DNA from: Sandarakinorhabdus cyanobacteriorum
Lineage (GTDB): Bacteria; Pseudomonadota; Alphaproteobacteria; Sphingomonadales; Sphingomonadaceae
NCBI RefSeq assembly: GCF_002251755.1
Contig: NZ_NOXT01000121.1
Coordinates: 1-64,000 of the forward strand
Direction: 5' to 3'
Length of the DNA: 64,000 bases
Shown: one piece after another, positions 52,019 through 60,701 of the stretch
How the letters are laid out: each line of letters starts with the position of its first letter
Numbering within the stretch: the first letter of the stretch is position 1
Notes under the pieces: generated by a model
The model's input: the letters and a program-made list of their open reading frames with translations, nothing else
Databases searched by the model: none
Told to the model about the DNA's origin: nothing
Translations under genes and position numbers: made by a program

Positions 52019-52248
52019 CGGCCGCCGATCGGCGCGGGCCGTCGATCTGCTCGATCGAATTGCTGGGCGCGGTGGACTTGCCGTTGCCGAACGTCTCGGT
52101 GGCGACCAGATCATATGGCCCGCCAAGCCTGCCGAAGCTGCGCAATCTGCGCATTGCGCAATGGCATGGCATCTCATCCTGCAATTCCGGTTGCAGCCAT
52201 CGCCGGCCTTATGCAGGCAAGGCATTGAAATCTGGAGGAATCGCAGAT
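52019..52248. other. Intergenic stretch before the PAP2 gene, possible regulator-binding region
   Basis: No gene is supported. TTGCGCAA-like symmetric pieces occur around 52140-52163 (GCGCAATCTGCGCATTGCGC). Because a sigma-54 promoter follows at 52249, this stretch is the place where an enhancer-binding protein would act; the TGCGCA-rich cluster about 90-110 bp upstream of the promoter is a reasonable candidate site. Confidence 0.4.
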
Positions 52249-52264
52249 TGGCACCACTCTTGCG
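52249..52264 (+). promoter_or_regulatory. Sigma-54 (RpoN) -24/-12 promoter of the PAP2 gene
   Basis: TGGCACC-actc-TTGCG matches the RpoN consensus at all key positions, with GG at 52250-52251 and GC at 52262-52263. A start near 52275 leaves about 32 nt of leader before the ATG at 52307, nearly the same geometry as the promoter at 48709. Confidence 0.82.
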
Positions 52265-52306
52265 ACGCAGGGCATCATTCCACGCCGTTTTGCAAGAAGG
52301 CTCACC

Positions 52307-53021
52307 ATGCTGCCCCACCCCGATCTTGTTCTGTCGCATGCGATGGCCAGCCTGAACGGCCACTGGCCGTTGTTCGATGCCTTCGTGCTGGCGTTGTCGG
52401 CCAATGCCCTGTTGAAGGGCGGGGAGATGTGCGGCCTGTTGTGGTGGGCCTGGTGTGCCCATGGCGATGCCCCGGGTGAACGCAGCCAGCATGACCGGCG
52501 GCTGATCCTCGCCGTGCTGGCCAGTTGCGGGCTGGGTGAGGTGCTGGCCCGGCTGTTTGTTGTCCAAGACACTGCCGTTCCGCCCCCGCCCGCTGCTCGA
52601 TCCCGACCTGCCGTTCCGCCTGCCCGGCGGGCTGACGGCCGAGGCGCTGGGCATCACCACCGAAAGCAGCTTCCCCAGCGATCATGGCGTGCTGTTCTTC
52701 GCGCTGGCCACCGGCATCTGGCTGGTCTCGCGCCGGGCCGGGCTGCTGGCCTTCACCTGGGCGCTGGTGATGATTGCCCTGCCCCGCCTCTATCTCGGCT
52801 TGCATTATGCCAGCGATCTTCTGGCCGGGGCCGCCATCGGGGTGGTGGTTTCGCTGGCCGGCGCCCGGCTGCTGCCACGGCTGGCGCCAGTCAAATGGGC
52901 TGCCGCCTGGGCCAGCCGCCAGCCGGCGCTGTTCTACCCGATGTTCTTTGTCGCCATGATGGAACTGGCCACCATGCTGGTCGATGTGCGGGCGCTGGTG
53001 GTGGTGCTGCGTCAGGCCTGA
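52307..53021 (+). pseudogene. PAP2-family membrane phosphatase, frameshifted
   Basis: Two frames together encode one complete PAP2 (phosphatidic acid phosphatase type 2) protein. Frame one, from 52307, gives ALLKGGEMCGLLWWAW and LAVLASCGLGEVLARLFVV. Frame two resumes with KTLPFRPRP (motif 1), ESSFPSDHGVLFF (motif 2, SDH in place of SGH) and PRLYLGLHYASDLLAG (motif 3). The switch is at 52561-52566; dropping one C from 'gtccaag' restores a 237-residue frame. The lesion may be a real inactivation or a base-calling error. The intact RpoN promoter and AAGAAGG ribosome site argue for recent or artefactual damage. The 3' end overlaps convergent ubiG by 10 bp. Confidence 0.82.
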
Positions 53022-53749
53022 GGCGTGGCGGTGAGGAAATAATTCACGCTGACATCGCTCCCGATCACGAAGCCCGCACCCGGCCGCCAGCTCAGGCCGG
53101 CCGGCTCGCCCGGCACCAGGCCGGCATGGGTCAGCGCCTCGGCCAGTTCGGCCGGGGTGAAGAAACGGTTCCAGTCGTGCGCGCCGCGCGGGATGGAGCG
53201 GGTGATATATTCGGCGCCGGCAATCACCACCGCCCAGCTGGCCGGCGTGCGGTTGGGCGTGGAAAACACCGCCAGCCCGCCGGGCTTCAGCAATTGGGCA
53301 ATGGCGGCGAAAAAGGCATCGCGGCCCGCCACATGCTCCACCACCTCCAGGCAGGTGATCAGATCAAAACGCGCGCCGGTCGCGGCCAGATCCTCCACCG
53401 CGATGCACTGATAATCGATGGCAAGCCCCTGGCCCTGCGCATGCACGCGGGCGGCCGCGATATTCTCTGGCGCGGCATCGATGGCGCTGGTCGCCGCCCC
53501 CATGCGGGCCAGCGGCTCGGCCATCAGCCCGGCGCCGCAGCCGACATCCAGGGCGCTCAGCCCCGCCAGCGGCCGGCGGCTGCGGCCATCCAGCCCGAAA
53601 TGCGCCAGCGCTTCGCCACGGATATGCGCCACCCGCGTCGGCGTGATCCGGTGCAGCATGGCCGATGTGCCCTTGGGGTTCCACCAGTCAGCCGCCAGCT
53701 TGCCGAAGAATGCGGCTTCATCGGGGTTGATGCTGGCAGCTTGAGACAT
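53012..53749 (-). CDS. ubiG: Ubiquinone biosynthesis O-methyltransferase
   Basis: UbiG methylates both hydroxyl groups of ubiquinone precursors. The 245-residue protein matches the family length. The SAM-binding motif is ALDVGCGAGLMAEPLARMG, with INPDEAAFFGKLAADWWNPK at the N terminus and ITCLEVVEHVAGRDAFFAAI and NRTPASWAVVIAGAEYI later. The start at 53749 (MSQAASINPDE) is the family one. It is divergent from lysC by 100 bp, an arrangement conserved in sphingomonads. Confidence 0.95.
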   Translation of the reverse strand: MSQAASINPDEAAFFGKLAADWWNPKGTSAMLHRITPTRVAHIRGEALAHFGLDGRSRRPLAGLSALDVGCGAGLMAEPLARMGAATSAIDAAPENIAAARVHAQGQGLAIDYQCIAVEDLAATGARFDLITCLEVVEHVAGRDAFFAAIAQLLKPGGLAVFSTPNRTPASWAVVIAGAEYITRSIPRGAHDWNRFFTPAELAEALTHAGLVPGEPAGLSWRPGAGFVIGSDVSVNYFLTATPQA

Positions 53750-53849
53750 TTTCTTGTTCCCATCTGGGGCAGGGCTTTCTTGCCATTGCCCCTCCACGTT
53801 CCTATCAGGCAAGGGCAATAGTGAAGCAGCACGAAGGATGATGCCGGCC

Positions 53850-55094
53850 ATGGCCCGGATCGTGATGAAATTTGGTGGCACTTCGATGGCGGGAACGGAG
53901 CGGATTCGCAACGTTGCCAACCGGGTGAAGCGCGAAGTGGATGCCGGCAACGAGGTGGCGGTGGTGGTCTCGGCCATGGCGGGCGAGACCGACCGGCTGG
54001 TCGGCTATTGCCGCGAAGCCTCGCCGCTGGCCGATCCGGCCGAATATGATGTGGTGGTGGCGGCCGGCGAGCAGATCACCTCCGGCCTGTTGGCCATCAC
54101 GCTGCAGGCGCTGGGCGTGCACGCCCGCAGCTGGCTGGGCTGGCAATTGCCGATCCACACCAGCGCCGCGCACAGCGTCGCCCGCATCGAGGAGATCGGG
54201 ACTGACGCGATCATCAGCAGCATGAAGGCCGGGGCCGTGGCCGTGGTGCCGGGCTTCCAGGGCATGACCCGCGATGGCCGGGTGACGACGCTGGGCCGCG
54301 GCGGGTCCGACACGTCGGCGGTGGCGCTGGCGGCGGCGGTGAAGGCGGATCGCTGCGACATCTACACCGATGTCGACGGCGTCTACACCACCGATCCCCG
54401 CATCGTGCCGCGCGCCCGCAAGCTGCAGAAGATCACCTATGAAGAAATGCTGGAACTGGCCAGCGTGGGCGCCAAGGTGTTGCAAACCCGGTCAGTCGAA
54501 CTGGCCATGAAGGAAAAGGTGGTGGTGCAGGTGCTGTCGAGCTTCTCCGACGCGCCCGGCACGCTGGTGGTGGACGAGGATGACGAGATGGAACGTGAAC
54601 TGATCGCCGGCGTGGTCGCGGATCGCAACGAAGCCAAGGTGACGCTGGTGGGCGTGGCCGACCGGCCGGGCGTGGTGGCCAGCATCTTCGGCCCGCTTGC
54701 CGATGCCAATGTCAATGTCGACATGATCGTGCAGAACATCGCCAAGGACGAAGGCCGCACCGATGTGACCTTCACCGTGCCACGCGCGCAGCTGCCGGCC
54801 AGCACCGACGTGCTGGAAAAGGCCAAGGACGCCATCGGTTTCCAGAGCCTGATCGCCGACGATGATGTCGCCAAGATCAGCGTGGTCGGCGTCGGCATGA
54901 AGAGCCATGCCGGGGTCGCCGCCACCATGTTCCGCGCACTGGCCAGCCGCGGCATCAACATCCAGGCCATCACCACGTCGGAAATCAAGGTGAGCGTGCT
55001 GATCCCCAAGGATTATGTCGAACTGGCCGTGCGCGTGCTGCACACCGCCTATGGCCTGGATGGGCCGGCGCCCGCCGATGGGGACGATGCATGA
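53850..55094 (+). CDS. lysC: Aspartate kinase
   Basis: Aspartokinase makes aspartyl phosphate, the first step to lysine, threonine, methionine and diaminopimelate. The 414-residue monofunctional enzyme starts with RIVMKFGGTSMAG, has the substrate loop TTLGRGGSDTSAVALAAAVK and AERCDIYTDVDG-like TDVDGVYTTDP, and ends in two ACT domains (VADRPGVVASIFGPLADANV and VGMKSHAGVAATMFRALASR), implying end-product feedback. ATG codons at 53838, 53841 and 53850 are in frame or close; MARIVMKFGG at 53850 is the conserved start. It overlaps the next gene by 4 bp. Confidence 0.96.
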   Translation: MARIVMKFGGTSMAGTERIRNVANRVKREVDAGNEVAVVVSAMAGETDRLVGYCREASPLADPAEYDVVVAAGEQITSGLLAITLQALGVHARSWLGWQLPIHTSAAHSVARIEEIGTDAIISSMKAGAVAVVPGFQGMTRDGRVTTLGRGGSDTSAVALAAAVKADRCDIYTDVDGVYTTDPRIVPRARKLQKITYEEMLELASVGAKVLQTRSVELAMKEKVVVQVLSSFSDAPGTLVVDEDDEMERELIAGVVADRNEAKVTLVGVADRPGVVASIFGPLADANVNVDMIVQNIAKDEGRTDVTFTVPRAQLPASTDVLEKAKDAIGFQSLIADDDVAKISVVGVGMKSHAGVAATMFRALASRGINIQAITTSEIKVSVLIPKDYVELAVRVLHTAYGLDGPAPADGDDA

Positions 55095-56119
55095 CGGCCA
55101 CGCCGCATCTTGATGCCGCCTCGGCGCGCGGTCGCGAATTCCTGGGCACGCGCCACGCCATCATGGCCGGCGCCATGACCTGGGTGAGCGAGCGCAACCT
55201 CGTCTCCGCCATCTCCAACGCCGGCGGCTTTGGCGTGCTCGCCTGCGGGGCGATGCCGCCGGCCATGCTGGAAGCCGAAATCGCCGCCACCCGCGCCCTC
55301 ACCGACAAGCCGTTTGGCGTCAACCTCATCACCCTGCACCCGCAGTTGGACGAGTTGATCCAGGTCTGCGCGCGGCAACAGGTGAGCCATGTCGTGCTGG
55401 CCGGCGGCCTGCCGCCCGGCCCGGCCATTGCCGCGATCAAGGGCTTTGGTGCCAAGCTGATGTGCTTTGCCCCCACCGCCGCGCTGGCCAAGAAACTGGT
55501 GCGGTCGGGCGTGGATGCCATCGTGATCGAGGGGTCGGAAGCCGGCGGCCATATCGGCCCCGTCAGCCTCACCGTGCTGGCGCAGGAGATTTTGCCGGTG
55601 ATCACCGATGTGCCGGTGTTCGTCGCCGGTGGCATCGGGCGCGGCAACGCCATTGCCGCCTATCTCGACATGGGCGCGTCGGGCGTGCAGCTGGGCACCC
55701 GCTTTGCCGCTGCTGCTGAAAGTGTGGCGCACGACCGGTTCAAGCAGGCCTTCGTGCGCGCCAGCGCCCGCGAAGCCATCGCATCAGTGCAGATCGATCC
55801 ACGCCTGCCGGTGATCCCGGTGCGCGCCCTGAAGAACGCCGGCAGCGATGCCTTCAACGAACGCCAGCGCGAGGTGGCCGCCGCCGTTGACCGGGGCGAG
55901 ATGGACCTGGCCGCCGGCCAATTGGCCATCGAACATTATTGGGCCGGGGCCCTGCGCCGCGCCGTTGTCGAAGGCGATGTCGAAACCGGCAGCCTGATGG
56001 CTGGGCAATCGGTGGGCATGGTCACCAAGGTGCAGCCGGTGGCCGAGATCATCGCCGAACTGGTCGCCGAGGCCGAAGCCGCGCTGGCCCGCGCCAACGC
56101 GCGGGAGGCCGCCGCCTGA
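55091..56119 (+). CDS. Nitronate monooxygenase / FabK-like flavin oxidoreductase
   Basis: The 342-residue TIM-barrel FMN enzyme belongs to the 2-nitropropane dioxygenase family. Motifs are IMAGAMTWVSERNLVSAISN, AGGFGVLACG, IEGSEAGGHIG with the conserved His, and FVAGGIGRGNAIAAYLDMGA, then GVQLGTRF. Members detoxify nitronates or act as enoyl-ACP reductase FabK; the motif set fits either. Its coupling to lysC (ATGA) and ptsP (TGATG) is common in sphingomonads and does not by itself reveal a function. Confidence 0.88.
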   Translation: MTATPHLDAASARGREFLGTRHAIMAGAMTWVSERNLVSAISNAGGFGVLACGAMPPAMLEAEIAATRALTDKPFGVNLITLHPQLDELIQVCARQQVSHVVLAGGLPPGPAIAAIKGFGAKLMCFAPTAALAKKLVRSGVDAIVIEGSEAGGHIGPVSLTVLAQEILPVITDVPVFVAGGIGRGNAIAAYLDMGASGVQLGTRFAAAAESVAHDRFKQAFVRASAREAIASVQIDPRLPVIPVRALKNAGSDAFNERQREVAAAVDRGEMDLAAGQLAIEHYWAGALRRAVVEGDVETGSLMAGQSVGMVTKVQPVAEIIAELVAEAEAALARANAREAAA

Positions 56120-58380
56120 TGCCGCCTGCCAGCGCCGCCCGCATCATCCTGCGCCGTCTTCACGATGTGATGGCGGCCAAGACGGGCGCGCAGGCCAAGC
56201 TGAACCAGGTGGTGCGCATCGTCGCGGCCGAGCTGAACAGCGAGGTCGCCTCCATCTATCTGCTGCGCGATGGCGTGCTGGAACTGTTTGCCACGCAAGG
56301 CCTTGCCCAATCGGCCGTGCACGTGACGCGGCTGTCGATGGGCCAGGGCCTGGTGGGCAATATCGCCGCCCGGCGCGAGCCGCTCAGCCTCGCCGAAGCC
56401 AAGGCCCACCCCGATTTCGCCTATCGCCCGGAAACCGGCGAAGATGATTTCCACAGCTTCTGCGGCGTGCCCATCGTGCGCCGCGAGGCCGCCATCGGCG
56501 TGCTCGCCGTGCAGCACCGCGAGCCGCGCGATTATGCCGAGGTGGAGATCGAGGCGCTGCAAACCGTTGCCATGGTGCTGTCCGAACTCATCCACGGTGC
56601 CGGGCTGGTCGATGATGCCCAGGCCGCCCGCCTGCGCGCCGCCAACAGCGGGCCGACCCGGCTGAACGGCCTGAAGCTGGTCGATGGCCTGGCGCGCGGC
56701 GTGGCCGTGTTTCACCAGCCGCGCGTGGTGGTGGAACACACGGTCGCCGATGATGTCGACACCGAACGCGCCCGCCTGGTCGAAGCCTTCCGCCGCATGC
56801 GCGAGCAGATCGAACGGATGATGGGCCAGGCCGATTTCGTCGCCGGCACCGATCACCACGAGATCCTCGAAACCTACAAGATGTTCGCCTATGATGAAGG
56901 CTGGGCCCGCCGCATCAACGAGGCGATCGAAACCGGCCTCACCGCCGAAGCCGCGGTGGAACGCGTGCAGGCGCGCAACCGCACCCGCATGCGCAGCATC
57001 GATGATCCCTATCTGCGCGAACGGCTGACCGATCTCGATGATCTGTCCAACCGGCTGCTGCGCATCCTGTCGGGCCAGCTCGACACCGCCGCCAAGCAGG
57101 GGCTTACGGCCGACACCATTCTCATCGCCCGAAACCTCGGCCCGGCCGAGCTGCTGGAGTATGACAAGCGCCAGCTGAAGGGCGTGGTGCTGGAAGAAGG
57201 CAGCCTCACCGCCCATGTCATCATCGTCGCGCGCGCCATGGGCGTGCCGGTGCTGGGCCGGGTCGGCCAGTTGTTTGCCCAGGTCAATGATGGCGACGAA
57301 CTGATTGTCGATGCCGGCAACAACGCGCTGCTGGTGCGGCCAACGGCGGCCACCATCAAATCCTATCAGGCGATGCGCGCGCTCAAGGCCCGCCAGGCCG
57401 AGGAATGGGCCAAGGTGCGCGATCTGGCCGCCATCTCCCGCGATGGCAAGCAGATCAGCCTCTACATGAACGCCGGCCTTGCCGATGATGCCGCCGGCAT
57501 CGCGCTGGCCGGCGCCGATGGCATCGGCCTGTTCCGCACCGAATTCCAGTTCCTCGTTTCCGCCACGCTGCCGCGCCGGGAGCGCCAGCAGGCGCTGTAC
57601 AAGACCGTGCTCGATGCCGCCGGCGACAAGCCGGTGGTGTTCCGCACCGTCGACATCGGCGGGGACAAGGCCGTGCCCTATCTGGGTGGCGGCGAGGAGG
57701 ACGAGAACCCCGCCATGGGCTGGCGCGCCCTGCGCCTGGCGCTCGGCCGCGATGGCCTGATGAAGGTGCAGGCCCGCGCCCTGCTCGAGGCCGCCGCCGG
57801 CCGCACGCTGGCCGTGATGTTCCCCATGGTTTCCGAACCCTGGGAATTCGCCGAAGCCCGTGCCCTGGTCGAAGCCCAGAAGGACCGGCTGGCCAGCCTG
57901 GGCCGCCCGGTGCCCTCCGACATCCAATATGGCGCGATGATCGAGGTGCCGGCCCTCATCGAACAGCTCGACCTGCTGCTGCCGATGACCGATTTCGTCT
58001 CCATCGGCACCAATGATCTCACCCAGTTCCTGTTCGCGGCCGACCGCGCCAATCCGCGCCTCGCCGACCGGTATGACTGGCTGTCTCCCGCCATCCTGCG
58101 CGTCATCCGCCGCGTCGTCTGCGCCGCCGCCCTGCACGATGTGCCGGTCACCGTCTGCGGCGAGATGGGCGGCCGCCCGCTGGAGGCCCTGGCGCTGATG
58201 GCGCTGGGCGTGGAGCGCCTGTCGATCACGCCGGCCGGCATCGGCCCGATCAAGGCCATGGTGCGCGGCGCCACGCTGGAGCCGCTGTTCGACGCCATGC
58301 AGGAATGGCTGGCCAAACCCGGCGTCAACATCCGCGCCGAACTGTCAAGCGCCGCCAAGCGCCAGGGGTTGCTGATCTAG
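56119..58380 (+). CDS. ptsP: Nitrogen PTS phosphoenolpyruvate-protein phosphotransferase (EI-Ntr)
   Basis: EI-Ntr takes phosphate from phosphoenolpyruvate and passes it to NPr and EIIA-Ntr, linking carbon, nitrogen and K+ status. The 753-residue protein has an N-terminal GAF domain (LNSEVASIYLLRDGVLELFA, HSFCGVPIVRREAAIGVLAV), the EI N-terminal domain, the phospho-histidine His366 in EGSLTAHVIIVARAMGVPVL, and the PEP-binding barrel (GLFRTEFQFLV, FVSIGTNDLTQFLFAADR, VCGEMGGRPLEAL with the catalytic Cys). The ATG shares bases with the previous stop. K+ transporter Kup is encoded 10 kb upstream, a functional but not an operonic link. Confidence 0.96.
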   Translation: MPPASAARIILRRLHDVMAAKTGAQAKLNQVVRIVAAELNSEVASIYLLRDGVLELFATQGLAQSAVHVTRLSMGQGLVGNIAARREPLSLAEAKAHPDFAYRPETGEDDFHSFCGVPIVRREAAIGVLAVQHREPRDYAEVEIEALQTVAMVLSELIHGAGLVDDAQAARLRAANSGPTRLNGLKLVDGLARGVAVFHQPRVVVEHTVADDVDTERARLVEAFRRMREQIERMMGQADFVAGTDHHEILETYKMFAYDEGWARRINEAIETGLTAEAAVERVQARNRTRMRSIDDPYLRERLTDLDDLSNRLLRILSGQLDTAAKQGLTADTILIARNLGPAELLEYDKRQLKGVVLEEGSLTAHVIIVARAMGVPVLGRVGQLFAQVNDGDELIVDAGNNALLVRPTAATIKSYQAMRALKARQAEEWAKVRDLAAISRDGKQISLYMNAGLADDAAGIALAGADGIGLFRTEFQFLVSATLPRRERQQALYKTVLDAAGDKPVVFRTVDIGGDKAVPYLGGGEEDENPAMGWRALRLALGRDGLMKVQARALLEAAAGRTLAVMFPMVSEPWEFAEARALVEAQKDRLASLGRPVPSDIQYGAMIEVPALIEQLDLLLPMTDFVSIGTNDLTQFLFAADRANPRLADRYDWLSPAILRVIRRVVCAAALHDVPVTVCGEMGGRPLEALALMALGVERLSITPAGIGPIKAMVRGATLEPLFDAMQEWLAKPGVNIRAELSSAAKRQGLLI

Positions 58381-58787
58381 ACCCGATTGCGTTTTGCTGG
58401 AATCCCAAACCCGCTCATGCCGAGCTTGTCGAGGCACCGACCGCGCTTTGAGCGTGCCTCGACAAGCTCGCCCTTCGGCGGGCTCAGGATGAGGGGTTCA
58501 ATCAAACTGCAATCGAGCCCAGGGCGCTCCGGCTCCCCTCCCGCTTGCGGGAGGGGTTGGGGGTGGGAATGCTTCACCCATCCGCCGAATCCAGGTGCAG
58601 CAACACACGGCCGGCGGCAGAGCCGCCGAGTCCGTTTCAGGGTGCAAGGACAAGAAACCAGGAAGGGCGCGGCGGAGCCACGCCGTCGGACGACACCCGA
58701 AAAATCCGGCTGGAGAGCCGGGTTTTTTGGTCGCCGGCTGGCCTTGCGCGAGTCCGTGCCATCGCTGCGCGATCGCCACTGGCCGCG
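58381..58787. repeat. Repeat-rich intergenic region after ptsP
   Basis: No gene is supported in about 400 bp. A perfect 17-bp inverted repeat (CGAGCTTGTCGAGGCAC, 58421-58437, and its complement at 58454-58470) is followed by a GCGGGCTCAGGATGAGG tail. A second, different hairpin (CCCCTCCCGC / GCGGGAGGGG, 58535-58544 and 58547-58556) lies 65 bp further. Both types look like dispersed intergenic repeats of alphaproteobacteria. The rest is unremarkable apart from the terminator at 58701-58728. Confidence 0.75.
58701..58728 (-). terminator. Intrinsic terminator, bidirectional, for the YciI gene
   Basis: CCGGCT (58706-58711) and AGCCGG (58716-58721) form a stem over a GGAG loop. It is flanked by AAAA on the left and TTTTTT (58723-58728) on the right. 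It can end transcription on either strand; the nearest upstream gene is the minus-strand YciI gene ending at 58788. Confidence 0.85.
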
Positions 58788-59066
58788 CTACGGCAACACC
58801 TTATGCCAGTTCGTCACCGACCGGCTCTCGAACAGGCCAGCCAGATGATAGGGATCGGCATTTGCAAAGGCGATGGCGGCATCGCGATCATCAAATTCCA
58901 TGATCAGCAGGCTGCCCATCGCCCGGCCATCGGGGCGCAGCAGCGGCCCTGCGACCAGCACCTTGTCCTTGTGGGCGTTGATGTGCGCCAGGTGATCGGC
59001 ACGCGTTTCGGCGCGCAGATCGGCCGAATCGGGCTTGTCGATGCAGTGGATGGCAAACCAGGGCAT
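58788..59066 (-). CDS. YciI-family protein
   Basis: The 92-residue protein has the YCII fold: MPWFAIHCIDKPDSADLR at the start, a conserved His in RADHLAHINAHKD, GPLLRPDGRAMGSLLIMEFD in the middle and ANADPYHLAGLFESRSV near the end, with the family Asp-His pair. Function is unclear; related domains act as small dehalogenase-like or sigma-associated modules. The start at 59066 gives the normal family length; the open frame extends upstream into rpmB's leader. It is divergent from rpmB. Confidence 0.87.
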   Translation of the reverse strand: MPWFAIHCIDKPDSADLRAETRADHLAHINAHKDKVLVAGPLLRPDGRAMGSLLIMEFDDRDAAIAFANADPYHLAGLFESRSVTNWHKVLP

Positions 59067-59254
59067 GGCGATGTTCTGCACCGGCAGCGCGGGCGCGTCC
59101 AGCCCCCACACCACGGCAAGCGGCGATTGCGGCCGTGCATGGTTGACGCCTGTGCCCTGCTGGGTTATGCGCCGCCCCCTGTTGCGAACCTGCCTGTTCC
59201 GGGCGGGTTTGCGTGCACAGATTCGATTCACGATTTCGACCAAGGACGTCTGCC

Positions 59255-59545
59255 ATGTCGCGCGTTTGCGAACTGACCGCCAAGGGCCGCCAGATCGGCC
59301 ACAACGTGTCCCACGCCAACAACAAGACCAAGCGCACCTTTCTGCCCAACCTGCAGAATGTGACGCTGATTTCGGATACGCTGGGCCGCGGCGTGCGCCT
59401 GCGCGTTTCCATGAACGGCCTGCGTTCGGTGGAACATGTCGGCGGCCTCGACAACTGGCTGATGAAGACCAGCGACAGCCTGCTGTCGGATCGCTGCGTC
59501 AAGCTGAAGAAGGAAATCGCCAAGAAGCAGGCCGCCGCTGCCTGA
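59255..59545 (+). CDS. rpmB: Ribosomal protein bL28
   Basis: The 96-residue large-subunit protein has the bL28 pattern: [35 protein letters not shown] and a basic C-terminal helix. It is longer than E. coli bL28 (78 residues) because of the C-terminal extension common in alphaproteobacteria. Transcribed alone; a hairpin terminator follows at 59579. Confidence 0.97.
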   Translation: MSRVCELTAKGRQIGHNVSHANNKTKRTFLPNLQNVTLISDTLGRGVRLRVSMNGLRSVEHVGGLDNWLMKTSDSLLSDRCVKLKKEIAKKQAAAA

Positions 59546-59578
59546 GGGCAGCGCGACGCTCGCTTCGGGCTGATGCAG

Positions 59579-59607
59579 GCGGCCGGGGCCCAGGCTCCGG
59601 CCGCTTT
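59579..59607 (+). terminator. Intrinsic terminator of rpmB
   Basis: GCGGCCGG (59579-59586) pairs with CCGGCCGC (59597-59604) over a 10-nt loop and is followed by TTT. It lies 33 bp after the rpmB stop. Confidence 0.8.
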
Positions 59608-59643
59608 CGTGCGTTCCGGTGCCAGCGGCGCTATCCTGCCGCC

Positions 59644-60252
59644 ATGCGCACCCCGCCCCCGATTCGCGCCGCCACCCCGGCAGACCGGCCGGCCATGGCC
59701 GCCGTGCTCGCCGATGCCTTTGGCGACGATCCGGCGCTGGCCTGGATTTTCCCCGATCCCGCCAGCCGGCCGGCGCGGCTGCGGCGCTTCTTCGATCTGA
59801 TCCTCCACGCCGCGCCCCGGCTCGACCGGGCGCAGCTGGCGCTTGCCGCTGATGGCAGCATTGCCGGCGTGGCGCTGTGGCGGCCGCCGGGCGATTGGGC
59901 GCTGCCGCTGCCCACGCTGATCGCCAATCTGCCGCGCCTCGTCCATTGCTTCGGCCGCGCGCTGCCGCGCACACTGGGCCTGATGGGCGCCATGGATCAT
60001 CAGCATGATCGCCGCCCGCACCATTATCTGCAGTTCATCGGGGTGGCATCCGCTGCGCAGGGGCAGGGCATCGGCGGCGCCCTGCTGCGCGCCGGGCGGG
60101 CGCAGGCGGACGGCGCGCCGGCCTATCTGGAAACCGCAACGCCCTCCAACGTCGGCCTGTACCAGGCCCATGGCTTTGCAGTGCGCAACCAGTGGCAGCA
60201 CGGCGAAGCACCGCCCTTCTGGTCGATGTGGCATGAAGGAGAGACAGGATGA
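59644..60252 (+). CDS. GNAT-family acetyltransferase
   Basis: The 202-residue GNAT protein has IRAATPADRPAMAAVLADAF at the start, the acetyl-CoA binding motif FIGVASAAQGQGIGGALLRA and a C-terminal AYLETATPSNVGLYQAHGFA. The last two together are typical of the N-acetyltransferases with a 'LET..S.N..LY...GF' pattern. The acceptor is unknown. It overlaps the RidA-like gene by 4 bp. Confidence 0.9.
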   Translation: MRTPPPIRAATPADRPAMAAVLADAFGDDPALAWIFPDPASRPARLRRFFDLILHAAPRLDRAQLALAADGSIAGVALWRPPGDWALPLPTLIANLPRLVHCFGRALPRTLGLMGAMDHQHDRRPHHYLQFIGVASAAQGQGIGGALLRAGRAQADGAPAYLETATPSNVGLYQAHGFAVRNQWQHGEAPPFWSMWHEGETG

Positions 60253-60701
60253 AATCCCCGTTGATGGCGCTGGCGATGCTGGCCGCCGGCCCCGCCGCCG
60301 CCCTGCCGGCCGGCAGCGTGCTGATGTCGGAAAACCCCGCCGAACGCGCCTTTCAGGAAAAATATGGCTATGCCGATGCGGTGATCGCGGGCGACACCGT
60401 CTATCTGTCGGGCGTTGTCGTCGGCCTCGCACCCGGCGAGGTGGACCCCAGCGCCGCCTATGAACGCGCCTTCAAGCGCATTGGCGCCATCCTGGCGCGC
60501 GCCGGTGTCGGCTGGGCCGATGTGGTGGAGATCACCAGCTTCCACACCGATGTGAAGGCGCAGCTTGATCCGATGGCGGCGGTGAAGAACCGCTATATCA
60601 AGCCGCCCTTCCCGGCGTGGACGGCGATCAGCGTGTCGCGCCTGCTGCCCGATACCGGCATCACCGAAATCAAGGTGATTGCGCGCCGTCCAGCGGGTTG
60701 A
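60249..60701 (+). CDS. RidA/YjgF-family protein with an export signal
   Basis: The 150-residue precursor joins a probable signal peptide (LMALAMLAAGPAAALPAG) to a RidA-like domain (YADAVIAGDTVYLSGVVVG, ADVVEITSFHTDVKAQLD and PFPAWTAISVSRLLPD). The arginine that binds the substrate carboxylate in enamine-deaminating RidA ('IEVeaiA' strand, R105) has its likely counterpart in VSRLL. Exported RidA-like proteins are a separate subgroup of unknown role. It follows the GNAT gene (ATGA overlap), and its 3' end overlaps a convergent gene by 32 bp. Confidence 0.85.
   Translation: MKSPLMALAMLAAGPAAALPAGSVLMSENPAERAFQEKYGYADAVIAGDTVYLSGVVVGLAPGEVDPSAAYERAFKRIGAILARAGVGWADVVEITSFHTDVKAQLDPMAAVKNRYIKPPFPAWTAISVSRLLPDTGITEIKVIARRPAG

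Noticed and set aside
58545-58787. Open frames in the repeat region after ptsP
   Set aside because: They are made of repeat and terminator sequence and show no conserved motif.
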